Shown here in pieces: positions 9,441-20,573 of a stretch of DNA of 64,000 bases. The notes beneath the pieces were generated by a model. The model saw nothing but the letters and a program-made list of their open reading frames with translations, was not told where the DNA came from and ran no database searches. Every line of letters starts with the position of its first letter. The first letter of the stretch is position 1. This stretch comes from Babylonia areolata (lineage: Eukaryota; Mollusca; Gastropoda; Neogastropoda; Buccinidae): assembly GCF_041734735.1 (NCBI RefSeq), contig NC_134901.1:28287357-28351356 (forward strand), written 5' to 3'. Both the position numbers and the translations under genes were made by a program.

Positions 9441-9970
9441 GTCAGCAGTGGTCAGTGGTAAGTAGTGGTTAGTGGTCAATAGTAATCAGTGGTCAGTATA
9501 TTAGTGGTCAGTGGTGGTCAGTAGTGGTTGGTTGTGGTCAGCGGTGGTCGATGATCAGCAGTGGTCAGTGGTGGTCAACAGTGGTCAGTGGAGTTCCGTG
9601 GTCAGCAGTGGTCCGATTGGTAAAAAAAACAACAACAAAAACACAGAACAAAACAAAACAAAAACAAAAAACAAAACAGGACGTCATGGTGATACTCTTT
9701 TTTTTTCCTTCTTAAAAAAAAATCTTTTTATTCAATGTCACAAACCAACGCAGCTTAAAGAGTTTAATATGGTGGTCAGCAGTGGTAAGTGATGGTCAAT
9801 GGTGGTCAGCTGATGGTCAAGTCCTAGCAGGACGTTCCAATATTGCATACAAAATGATGCAAGCTGAACTCTGATAGTGGTCAGCAGTGGTCCGGCAGTG
9901 GTCAGACAATGCACAGACGTGACAACACAATGCAGCCTGAGCACTTTTGGATTGTGGTCAATAGTGGACA
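9440..9970. repeat. GTGGTCA minisatellite
   Basis: Short units around AGTGGTCA/GTGGTCAGC at 9445-9620, then an A/C-rich and T-rich interlude (9625-9730), then more of the same units at 9770-9980, in the same orientation on both sides. A related GGTCAGTGGTCAGC block lies at 40505-40605, just past a LINE tail. Confidence 0.75.
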
Positions 9971-9984
9971 GCAGTGAAAAAAAC

Positions 9985-10175
9985 ATAGACCTAGGGGAAC
10001 ATAGACCTGGGGTGAATATGGACCTTGGGGAACACAGACCTGGGGAAATAAAGACCCAGAAAACGTAAATTTTGGGGGGACATAGACCTGGGGGAGACCC
10101 GGTTGAAAGAAAATTTGGGGGAACATGTTCCTGGAGGAACTTAGACTGACCTGGTGGAACATAGGGCTGACCCCT
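9985..10175. repeat. GGGGAACATAGACCTGGGG tandem array, right arm
   Basis: Inverted counterpart of 9325-9440: seven or eight degenerate copies of GGGGAACATAGACCTGGGG, ending in ACATAGGGCTGACCCC. Facing arrays with a distinct end phrase look like the subterminal repeats of a DNA transposon; no transposase is visible and the class is unknown. Confidence 0.65.
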
Positions 10176-10352
10176 ACCCAACCAATCGGCTGTTGCCGCG
10201 CGTCATTACAACGATTAAAAACAAGAAAAGAAAGAAAAAAGATGGTTACGACGACATCGATAATGATAATGATTTCTCAGAATCTCACTACGTTCGTAAG
10301 TCACGGTAAAGATCAGGATGGAATATTTCACTAAGAACGTAAGTCACGTGAA

Positions 10353-10516
10353 GTGCCCCGGGGATAAGTAACTTCAACTTGAACTGAAGTATCATTTCAT
10401 GAGGACTCAGAGAGACGCGACAGCTGATTGGATAGTGCCTCGGGATACGTAACTTCAACTTGAACTGAAGTATCATTTCATGAGGACTCAGAGAGACGCG
10501 ACAGCTGATTGGATAG
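10353..10516. repeat. 82-bp tandem duplication
   Basis: Two nearly identical copies (10353-10434 and 10435-10516), each with CTTCAACTTGAACTGAAG, an imperfect hairpin, and GAGAGACGCGACAGCTGATT. High identity suggests a recent duplication. Confidence 0.85.
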
Positions 10517-10668
10517 CGCTTGCGATCTCCAACTCCAATGCAAGAGCGCCTCAGTGGTGGGTTTCGCGGGTGGCGGTTTCCACTCATCCCCAACATCAAC
10601 ATACTCATGCGTGTGTGTTCTTGATGGAGATAATAATTATACACACGTCAAAGATCCCGTTATCCACT

Positions 10669-10685
10669 TCCGCGCGCGCGCGCGC

Positions 10686-10729
<44 letters not shown>
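10669..10729. repeat. (CG)n(GT)n microsatellite
   Basis: (CG)n at 10670-10689 continuing into (GT)n to 10729; alternating purine-pyrimidine, Z-DNA-prone. Confidence 0.95.
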
Positions 10730-10730
<1 letters not shown>

Positions 10731-10912
10731 ACTGATAGGAAGCGCGCTCGAGCGCTGACACGTGTATGCACGTGTGCGTTAAGGTGAGTTTGTTGTTCTG
10801 ACCTGTCGCAAATGGTATATCGGTTTATCGTTTCACACACTGGGATGCATGTAGTCTTTCTGTCAGTTTCCAGATGGAAGTGGTGGTGGTGGTGGAAAGG
10901 GGAGTGGGGAGA

Positions 10913-11138
10913 GATCTCGAGACGCCAGATGCCTAACCAGCAGCATAACGCAATGCGCTTAGTCAGGCCTTGAGTGCATGCCTATATATCTGTATGTGTA
11001 CCTATCAGAATGGATTTCTTCTGCAGAATTTTGCCAGAGGACAACACTCTCGTTACCATGGGTTCTTTTTCAGTGCGCAAAGTGCGTGCTGCACACAGGA
11101 CCTCGGTTTATCGTCTCATCCGAATGACTAGATACTTA
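10913..11138 (-). mobile_element. tRNA-derived SINE, type D, 5'-truncated
   Basis: Minus-strand copy of the type D body and central domain (plus-strand phrases GACGCCAGATGCCTAACCAG and GTGCTGCACACAGGACCTCG). The tRNA-like head is missing; the copy stops near GAATGACTAG. Confidence 0.75.
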
Positions 11139-11298
11139 GCCACGGTTTGATTATCTGCCAGATGCAACGTGGTCGTTAGTGGACTTCTTACGTGTGTCGT
11201 TGGTGCAGTGGGTTTTTTAGTCCGGGTTTGGATTGTACACAATGTGAACTGTTTCCTCAGCTTATTCATGCCCTTTCCATTTAAATGAACAATTGTAT

Positions 11299-11570
11299 TT
11301 GTATTTCTTTTTATCACAACAGATAAAAACAGAAATTCGGGCTACTCTCCCCAGGGAGAGCGCGTCGCTGTACAAAAGCGCCACCCATTTAAAAAAAAAA
11401 AAAAATTCCTGAGTGCAGTTTTTATTTATTTTTTCTATCGAAGTGGATTTTTCTGCATCATTTAGCCAGGAACAACCCTTTTTGTTGCCGTGGGTTCTTT
11501 TACGTGCGCTAAGTGCATGCTGCACACAGGACCTCGGAGAAAATATCGGCGGCTGAGCCGTGATTCGAAC
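11299..11570 (-). mobile_element. tRNA-derived SINE, type B, deleted copy
   Basis: Minus-strand type B with its poly(A) linker (as T/A-rich DNA at 11390-11450), central domain and B-box remnant (GTTCGAATCACG on the minus strand). The middle of the element between the central domain and head is deleted, and it ends exactly where a 0.35-kb direct repeat begins. Confidence 0.75.
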
Positions 11571-11921
11571 GTGTTTGTTCTGTATTGTCCATGTGTTCTG
11601 TGTGGCTTGTTCAGGATTAAAGAGACTGTGGCAGTCCAGTCTTGAATAAAAGCTAATTTGTGTTTGCACATTTCTTCTGTCTTTGCTGCTGTGTGCACAT
11701 GTCAGACAATCGGTATGAGGATGTAAACCCGAGGACTGGCAAGGAATAAACAACCATAGCAGAGTTCATGTCACTTCAAGGACAGGCCCGGCGCTTCCTT
11801 TTTTGAGGAAGTGTCTGGATTTGTTTCAATGTACCTTTTATTTACTTGTGTGCTAGCTGAAACTGAATCGGTAGCGTAAGCAGCACTGACTTGAAGTTGC
11901 GTACCTCGTGGATGGAGAGAG
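11571..11921. repeat. 0.3-kb direct repeat, copy 1, class uncertain
   Basis: This block (GTGTTTGTTCTGTATTGTCC at the start, GTGGATGGAGAGA at the end) is repeated at 12013-12296. Each copy carries CTTGAATAAAAGCT, a polyadenylation-like signal, and GTGTGCACATGTCAGAC. The pair could be a tandem duplication or fossil long terminal repeats; nothing retroviral is recognisable in the 90 bases between them. Confidence 0.7.
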
Positions 11922-12012
11922 TTACCACTCTTTGCTGTTTGTTGATAATTAATTTTCATCTCCTGGCCTCATTGTTTGTTAATTTCCAGTTGAAAAACCA
12001 CCGAGGCAACCA

Positions 12013-12296
12013 TGTGTTTGTTCTGTATTGTCCATGTGTTCTGTGTGGCTTGTTCAGGCTATGGCAGTCTTGAATAAAAGCTTATTTGTGTTCAGTTGCA
12101 CATTTCTTCGGCTGTCTTTGCTGCTGTGTGCACATGTCAGACGATCGCCGGGTATGAGGACAAGCCCGGCGCTTCACTTTTTCGAGGAAGCCGTGTCTGG
12201 GTTTGTTTCAATGTATCTTTTATTTACATGTGTGCTAGCTGAATCGGTAGCGTAGGCAGCACTGACTTGAAGTTGTGTACCTTGTGGATGGAGAGA
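12013..12296. repeat. 0.3-kb direct repeat, copy 2, class uncertain
   Basis: Second copy of 11571-11921, about 285 bases, same orientation. Copies are similar but carry several small length differences, so the duplication is not very recent. Confidence 0.7.
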
Positions 12297-12339
12297 AATA
12301 AGACTCGAGACGATTAAACAGGCCAGTTTATCGATGACT

Positions 12340-12640
12340 TGCTTTTCCGGCTGAGATTTCTTTATCAACTAAGGTATTGTCTGTTCTTTTGGGGAAGAGT
12401 GGGAGATTGTCAACATCTTCTTCAGTGAAAACACTTGTGTAAAAATCATTTAAGACCTCTGCCTTTTCTTGATTATTCCGGCGGCCGAGGCAGCAGGTTT
12501 TGAGTTCTGGTGCAGTACACAGGGGTTTTGTTTTCTTGGTGTGGATTCATGTTATGCCATGCGTAGAAGTTGGGTTCGATTGCGTTAATTCCATTCACTG
12601 AGTCTTTGACTGATGCTAACGCGCCAGAAAGTTCACTGTT
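12340..12640 (-). mobile_element. LINE ORF2 fragment (linker between endonuclease and RT)
   Basis: Minus-strand translation gives LGRRNNQEKAEVLNDFYTSV followed by FTEEDVDN. The KAE-LN-FY-SVFT pattern is characteristic of the region just before the reverse transcriptase in CR1/Jockey-type LINEs. The fragment is frame-disrupted and short; both the endonuclease and the catalytic RT are absent. Confidence 0.6.
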
Positions 12641-13510
12641 GTCAAGTTTGATTGTTTGTTTGTTGTTGTTGTTGTTGGTTTTCTTTTTTTTTTTTTTTGC
12701 TTTTTTTGTTTGTTTGTTTGTTTGTAATGTCCAAATAATTTTTAACGCCCTAAATTATTGCACCTGTTTACACGAAAGTTTTCGCGTTTTCGTGTCGATG
12801 TTTTGCCGGAGGCATTTGAGAAATGACATGTTAAAACCAAGAAATAGGCACAATACGACGCGACATCAGCTGCGGAGAACACGAACCGACATCAGTGTTG
12901 TCTCAAGCCGCCATGTTTTTTGTCTGTATTTTCATGGTTTGCTTGACTAAAAACAGAAACTGAGAGCAAGATATCGGCACTTAATGACAGAATCCGCATC
13001 AAAATATAGGAAAATAATCAGTGTTTAAAAATTGAGTCGAATGCCACAGCTCGGAAAATGGGTCCGATTTGAGCATCTACAAATGGCAACATAATTTCAT
13101 CTATGCACAAAAAAAGCCGATCTGAACTTAGGACGCTAAAATAGGACTTTACCAAAACACCTCACGTCTCTCCTCCCTTCCAACCCCGGCCGAAAATAAA
13201 TCATATGAAATAAAATATCAAAATTACACAAACAAAATGAATAAAAATAAGATGATAAATGAAATAATATCAAATAGGATGGTTTAAATGAATGAACTTT
13301 TTTCTTCAAAATGATAAAATAAAAACACAAAAATGCGAAAGTCTGTTAATTTAATTCGATAAAGATTAAGAACCGGCCTTGATTTACATTATCTAAAAAC
13401 GATCATCCGAGTCCGTCGTGTTGTGGAAAAGAAAGAGAGAAAGGATGAAAAACAAAATAAAACAACAACGAATACCGTGCATACAGATGAACGGAAGATA
13501 CCAACAGAAA
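12641..13510. other. Intergenic, nothing recognised
   Basis: A (TTG)n/T-rich patch (12650-12725) then AT-rich sequence. Nothing domain-like in any frame. Confidence 0.4.
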
Positions 13511-13514
13511 GATT

Positions 13515-14395
13515 ATTAGGACCTATTTACTTTATTCGTAAATAATCTCCCTTGCGAACTAAAGCGTAGTACACGTAAAATTTTTGCAGATTATACAAAA
13601 TTATACAACTCTCCAAAATTCTATCGGGATTTACAAACAGATATTGAAACATTACTAGTAAAATGGTCAGACACATGGAATCTATATTTTAATGCTAAAA
13701 AATCTAAAGTACTTCATATTGGAAAATCAAACCCAGAGAAAGAGTACATAATGAAAATCGGAGACAAAGAAATAAAAGCATCAAAATGTGATGAGGAAAA
13801 AGACTTAGGTGTCACATTTGACAACAATAATTTATTTATCATTTGACAAACATGTAACAAATAGTGTAAACAAAGCGAACAGAATGATTGGAATAATAAG
13901 AAGAGCACTGTTTACATTTATAGACAAAGTTACTTTTTTATTGTTATATAAAACGTTGTGTTGGACCTGTCCTAGAATATGGAAACACTGTATGTACACA
14001 GCGCAAAGTAAAGCAATCACAGGCCATAGAACGGGTTCAAAGAAGAGCAACAAAGCTGATCTATAGCATAAAAGATTATTCATATCAAGAAAGATTAAAG
14101 TACTTACAAATACCATCACTTAAAGTAAGAAGAGTAAGAGGGGACTTGATATAGACGTACAAAATATTTAATGGGTTTGACGATGTAACAAAGCATGCTT
14201 TTTTTATACTCCATAGGTAGACAATTCCAAAAAGAACACCCGCCAGAGAAGGAAAGCTTAGTGGTAATATTTGGTGGAATCAAGCATGGGCACAGGCTGT
14301 TGAACTTAAAAAGAAGACTTTTAAACAATGGTTAAAGGATAGTGAGGATTTTAAAAAAATGATAAGAACACGGAGATTGACAAGCAAAGACTAAA
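13515..14395 (+). mobile_element. CR1-like LINE, 3' part of the reverse transcriptase
   Basis: Conceptual translation shows the end of the RT palm and thumb: a degenerate FADYTKLY (usual FADDTKLY) near 13580, then WSDTWNLYFNAKKSKVLHIG, KDLGVTFD, and later a QRRATKLIYSIKDYSYQERL-like stretch and LKVRRVRGDLI, all typical of CR1/L2-type elements. The frame changes several times, so the copy is dead. The 5' half is missing. It ends near 14395, where a different LINE begins. Confidence 0.7.
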
Positions 14396-16545
14396 GGACA
14401 GAGTGCAACGATGATGGATTAACATCCGAACAGCTGGCTGTCAGAATTGATAGTGAATCAAACGAACAATATAAGGAACCAGCTCCTAATAATGACATAT
14501 TTATAAATGCTCTACTAACTTCTAAAGAAGTTGAAGATGCAATTGCGTCATTTGGAAATAAAAAGTAGCTGTAGGTTATGATGGTATTTCGTACACCATG
14601 ATCAGTCATCTTCCTAAAGAATGGTGCAAGCTTCTTCACACACTATATGCGAAATGTTGGGAAACAGGCAAAACACCTTGTATATGGAAAAAAAGCTATC
14701 ATTACTCCGGCATACTTAAATCAGCTAAACCACTATCAGACACATCGAGTTATAGACCCATATCCCTAACATCGCACGTCGGAAAAATCTTGGAGAAAAT
14801 TATATTGATGAGGCTAACATAATATTATTATGATAAAAACAGAATTATTTCAATTGCACATGCCGGATTCAGAAAGGGCAGATCTAACTTAGATCACCTA
14901 GTAAAACTAACAACAAACATAAAACAACAGTTTTCAAAGAGAAAGAGTGTTTTGGCCACGTTCTTTGATGTACAAAACGCTTATGACCGCATTTGGCATG
15001 CCAGACTACTGTTTAAGCTACACAACATCGGGTTAAGTGGCAATGTATACAGGTATATAAAATCTCTTTTGACAGAAAGAAGCATCATCACTAAAGTTGG
15101 GCAATCATTGTTGTCTTCAAGATCAATTAACATGGGTATTCCGCAAGGTTCTATAATTTCCCCACTTCTGTTCAACACAATGTTGCATGATTTGCCAAAA
15201 TATTTGTCTAAAACTATAAATCTCGCCCAATATGCTGATGATATAGCAGTTTGGGTGAACGTAACATTGCGAAAGAAAACGGGCCTGCGTTATATCAATC
15301 ACATTAACAATTTATATCAATCAGAACTTGATAAATTAAACATTTATATGAAAGATAATGGATTACAGTTTTCAACTGAAAAGACACACATGATACTTTT
15401 TAATTATGGTGCTGCCCCCCAAAAATTACCAACTTTTCATCTTGATGGAAGAGAACTCTTCTACAAATCTGAGGTCAAATTCCTTGGTGTTTATTTTACT
15501 CCAAAGCTAAATTGGAAGAAACATCCAGAAAACATGAGATCAAAAGCAATGAAAAGCTTAAGTTTTCTTAAAATCGTCAGTAAACAGCCTTGGGGTCAAG
15601 ATTAAACACTTTTTCATCTCGCTACTGCACTGGTAAGATCTAGACTGACGTATGGACAGGAGGTATTTTTCTCTGCTCCGAATGCTTTCCTTAAAAAAAA
15701 TGCAAAGCCTGGATAGCAAAGCCATAAAGCTGGTCCTAGGTGTTCCGTTTCATACGAACACATTACAGTCGTATAGAGCTGCAGGAATACTACCTCTTAA
15801 TGAATTAAGAAAGCTAGCATCGGCAAAATATGTAATTCGAGCAAATGCTACAGAAAATTCTGTCAAAACTGAGATTAATATACGGTCTGACAAACTTTTT
15901 TCGAAACGAGCTAAACAGAACAGAAATCTAGAAACTATTTCTACATTCGTGTCAGGTACTATTAATCAATCAACTTGATTAATGTTTTATTAATTTTGTG
16001 TCGATTCAAAATCAGTTCTGCAGTCTATCAAATCAGGTTGTACAAACATTAATTATAACGTCATTTTTGAAATAAGATTTTTGATTCACTGCCGTATTCA
16101 AATGAGAGGAACTAATATTGAAATGTGCTGGATTCCCTCACACTGTAGGCTTTTCTCTACTGACTGAACGTGCAGATCATCTTGCAAAGCTTGGAGCTAA
16201 AAACTCTTTAAATGCAATTGAACTTCCTCATCGTTTATCATCATCGGAAATGTGTAATATTGTTGTCTTTAGAAGTTAACACTTCTGCCTTATTAAATGC
16301 TAAAAGAACTGGCAGGGCTGTTAAGAGCATGGCATTTAGGTTATTACTAATGCTCCATACACAAAATATTGTGAAAATATTGAATGCATTTGCAAGGGAA
16401 GTTTAACGGTAGAGCACGTTTTAACTCGCTGTTTAGTAATGAAACCTTTTTTGCTTCCAGAAACTGAGGAACACGTGTTACCAGTTTCAAATGTTAACAT
16501 CAGTTGTTTTTTTTGGAAAAAAGTTATATATTTCAAACTGTTCTT
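14396..16545 (+). mobile_element. I-superfamily LINE: reverse transcriptase, RNase H, CCHC
   Basis: Starts inside ORF2. The RT is well preserved: SYRPISLTSHVGKILEKI at about 14750, FFDVQNAYDRIWH at 14960, MGIPQGSIISPLLFN at about 15130 and the catalytic YADDIAVW at about 15230, followed by a thumb region. A decayed RNase H follows (VDSKSVLQSIKSG at about 16000, WIPSHC at about 16130) and a C-terminal CICKGSLTVEHVLTRC zinc-knuckle-like motif at about 16385. RT followed by RNase H places it in the I/Nimb group. Several frame changes make it inactive. The 217-codon block at 14952-15605 is its longest intact piece. The endonuclease is missing, so it is 5'-truncated. Confidence 0.8.
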
Positions 16546-17480
16546 TATTAAAGTTAGCTAGCTATGTGTTAAATAGTCCAGTTGGTTGTTTATTGTAGGT
16601 CCCCACACGAACCTCTTTTCAAATAATAATCTACAGAAGTAGTGCATACAATATTTGATTATTGATAATTTTTTGGTCCTAATCCGGCTTCCCCGTCCCG
16701 CCTCACACACACACCCTTCCAATATTATGTTTTTTCTTTCTCCAATCACTGACACTCACCCTCTTTATTTCAGTTAGATTTTGTACTCTATCTTTTCCAC
16801 ATTCTGTTCTCTGTCTGTGTCTGTTCCTTTCTTAGTCCCCTCCTCCTCCCCACCTCCGCCCCCGCCCCTTCCCTCCACCTCCAACGCCCCCCTTTTCATT
16901 CGAATATACAGAAATGTCAATTTCTAATGAATAATAACAATTATCATTATGATAGAAATGATAACAATCCAAATGATGATAATAATATCATTTATTTTCA
17001 GTCTAATATCATCATCTTAGATGAACAAACTATAAATAAATAAACGAACGAACAAAGGTAGACACTGCAAGAAACAGTACAGACAAAATATTTAAACAAT
17101 ATTCCACTGAAACAAATTTCAGATTGTTTACATTTAGTAACAGAGTAACAAAATTACTGGAACAAATTAACAAACAATATTAAACGTGCACCTAGTACAA
17201 ATACTTTTAATACCAATTATTGCAAATTTTGGCTCAGGACCTCAGGCAGAAGGGTTAAAATTGCTCAGGAGCTCAGGGGTCAAAGGGTTAAGAAACTCAT
17301 AGATAAACATGAGTTATTGACAAAAACGAAATACGACTGACGGATAAAATGACTGTGCTAGTCAATGACCTGACCAACAATGAAAAGGAGTAAAATCTGA
17401 AGGGGCATAAAAAGCCAAAAATGGCTAAGTTGTATATATAACAACGCCCCAAATCCTGATCCTGATCTTGATCCTGAAGA
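16546..17480 (+). mobile_element. Probable LINE 3' UTR with (ATCCTG)n tail
   Basis: No coding signal. The stretch ends with AAAAAGCCAAAAATGGCTAA, AACGCCCCAAATCC and a (TGATCC)n-type tail at 17455-17478, the sort of simple tail found at I/Nimb LINE ends. It is therefore probably the 3' UTR of the preceding element. A 260-base part (16788-17045) is repeated at 30993-31262. The continuity with the ORF is inferred. Confidence 0.45.
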
Positions 17481-17746
17481 AATTTGAATGACCTTGAGCG
17501 ATGTGTGTATTGTTTTACACGAGTACGGTAAAAAAAAACATCATGTGCTTCACCTATAACCTCTGACCTTGCTATGAGCTTTACATGCCGGGTTTTTTAC
17601 GTAATAAGGTCAGAAGTACAGACGTGCGAACAATCTTTCCACTTTCAGTTTGGCAGCCATTCTTTTTGGAACCTTTGATGTTTCACGGAAAGGACTACTG
17701 ATTTTGGTGTTAGCGTTTTATCTGTAGAACTTTTTTTGGGGGAAAA
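17481..17746 (+). promoter_or_regulatory. Upstream region and 5' UTR of the FMO gene
   Basis: About 265 bases between the LINE tail and the FMO start codon. No convincing TATA box is seen near the start. The region just before the ATG is T/G-rich (TTTTTTTGGGGGAAAA). The LINE tail lies immediately upstream, so the promoter of FMO is probably compact or partly inside the inserted DNA. Confidence 0.35.
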
Positions 17747-17946
17747 ATGGCGATTCGAGTGGCTGTCATTGGCGCAGGAGCGGCAGGGCTATGTGCAGTT
17801 CGGCATCTTGCAAGTCGATCGCCCACATTTTCGGTCAAAGCTTTCGAACAGAGTTCGGGAGTCGGTGGCACATGGGCATACACCGATGCTACAGGGACGG
17901 ACTGTCGTGGCCTACCTGTACATTCCAGTATGTACAGAAATCTGAA
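17747..17946 (+). CDS. FMO exon 1 (FAD-binding Rossmann motif)
   Basis: Encodes residues 1-67 (last codon split 2+1). Contains VAVIGAGAAGL and FEQSSGVGGTW, the dinucleotide-binding start of the protein. Donor AA|GTGAGT at 17947. Confidence 0.93.
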
Positions 17947-19240
17947 GTGAGTTACTGATGTGCAAACTTCCGATGTATTTTTCATTGTTGATGACAAATA
18001 AGACCTACGAACGGCTTATATAATGTAATAAGTTAGTTAACCCCCCAAAAAACAACAACAACAACAAACAAACAAACAACAACAAACAAAAAAACAACAA
18101 CAAAAACAAAACAAACAAAAAAAGCTAAAACAAACAAACAAACCACCAACAACAACCAACAACAACGACAAAAAACCCAAACCAAACCAAACAAAACAAT
18201 AATAATGATGATAATATATAGATGAATAAATAAAATGCCCTGTAAGCACAAGATCAGCTGCAAATGTAAGTCTAGTCTTTCGAATGAGGTTGCCGAAGTT
18301 CAAAGATCTCCCAGGTCAACATATGTGCAGGCCTGGTAGTGCTTAAACCCCCTTCGTGTGAAAACGCATGCAGAAGATCAAATACGCACGCTAAAGATCC
18401 TGTAACCCGTGGGTGATGGAGACATGAAAATACCCAGCATGCATGAACCACGACAGAGTCATTGGCAAGTCGATTTTGGTCGTGTAACTGAAAGAAGAAG
18501 AGAAAGCATTTTGTGCACACGTAAATCCCATCACCATCTCTGAAGAGAAGATGACAAGGTCAGTTTGGCTTGCCATAGGAGGATGGGGTGAATGACATAT
18601 TCACCCGTCATGCATCATCCGTGAAGATGTGGTTACCATAAAGGTGGGAATGAATGTGGTCAAAAACAAAGAAAAAAAAAAGTCAACAGAAAACAGCAGG
18701 ACTCTCTCCCCCCACACCCCCTCCTCCACATCAGCAGATTCTTCAACCAGTTGGCTGCCTGTGATCAAGAGCATACAAAAGTCCATGATGAACAGAATGA
18801 CTCATAACAATAAGTGGCACAACTGACCTGAAAGTGATAATTATGTATATACACAATAATTATTTAGTTTCTAGCTCCAGCTCATTATTATTTGATCTAC
18901 CATTATGATTTATATTCAAACGAGAAGAAGATTATATAATCTATATATCTATGGGACTGACAGAAAACCAGATGAGCAGGAAAGAACAAAAGGTGTGGTG
19001 GCTAACAGTCCTTGCACAACACACATGATTACATTCATAGGCACTCTTACCGGCATACAGATATAGGTGCATTTTCAGTCATTCAGAGTCCAGTTCACAC
19101 ACACACACACACGCACATACACACACATTCACACACAAATACTCTGTTTTATGTACGCTCTTGTGTGGTCAACGACTGTGCACACTTACATGTGTATTTG
19201 TGCATGCATTCATACTTGCATGCATGCTTGTGCATACACT

Positions 19241-19280
<40 letters not shown>

Positions 19281-19305
19281 CTCATTACAAACAGAAACAC
19301 ACATC

Positions 19306-19339
<34 letters not shown>

Positions 19340-20509
19340 ATCAGAAACTCATGCACACTTGCATACAAGTACATGAATCATTCACAAAAGCACTTCGTAT
19401 ATACTCGCTGAATATGAATGTGACTGTGTCTGCTTTAAAAACATGACTGTTTTTATTTCTATTTTTCAGAACCAATCTACCAAAGGAAGTGATGGCCTTT
19501 CCAGATTTTGAGTTTGACAAGCAGCTTCCGTCGTTCATCAGACATCAAGATGTTCTACAGTATTTAAAAGATTATGCTACATACTTCAACATACTGCAAC
19601 ATATACAGGTACTGTAGTGATGGGAGCAATAGCCAAGTAGTTAAAGCATTGGACTTTCAATCTGAGGGGCCCAGGTTTGAATCTCTGTGACAGTGCCTGA
19701 TGGGTAAAGGGTTGAGATTTTTCAGGTCTCTCAGGTCAACATATCACCTGCTTGTGCCTGAACCCCTTCATGTGTATACGCAAGCAGAAGATCAAATATG
19801 CATGTTTAAGATTCTGTAATTCATGTCGGTGTTTGGTGGGTCATGGAAACAAGAAGATACCCAGCATGCGCACCCCCTGAAAACGGAGTATGGCTGCCTA
19901 AATGGCAGGGTAAATAAACAAAACGGTCATACACGTACAAAGTTACATGTCTGTCTGAGTGTGTATGTGTGCATGCTTGAAATCTGATTGAATGACACAG
20001 GAAACGGTTAATGAGCATCCAGTGGCAGCTGTTAGTCGGCTCTACCCAGGTTGGCAGCCTGTCGTGCAAATGACCCTGTGTTTGTACAGGGCTTTGAGTT
20101 TGGTCTCTGACCGAAGATAGGCTCTATATAGATATCTGTATCATATTGATAGTATGTGTTAGAGTTTATGAGTTTATATTTTGAGATAGAGAGAGAAAGC
20201 AAGTGTGTGTGTATATGTGTGTGTGCAAGAGAGTGTGTGTTTGTGTCAGAGAACAAAAGCGAAAGGGGGTGGGGTGGGTGGCAGGGAAGGTGGGAGCATG
20301 GAGAATCCAGGAATCTGCAACACTTTGCAAACTGATATTGAAATGAGCACATATTTTACGAAACACAGATCCAGTTCTTGATATGAATATTCTCTTGGAA
20401 TAATCATTAAATGTGTAGACAGATTTGAAAGATGTATTCCTGAGACACAATCATTTAAAATATATCTTGTCACAAAGTGGACAACAAAGATGACAAGTAG
20501 TATATATGA

Positions 20510-20573
<64 letters not shown>

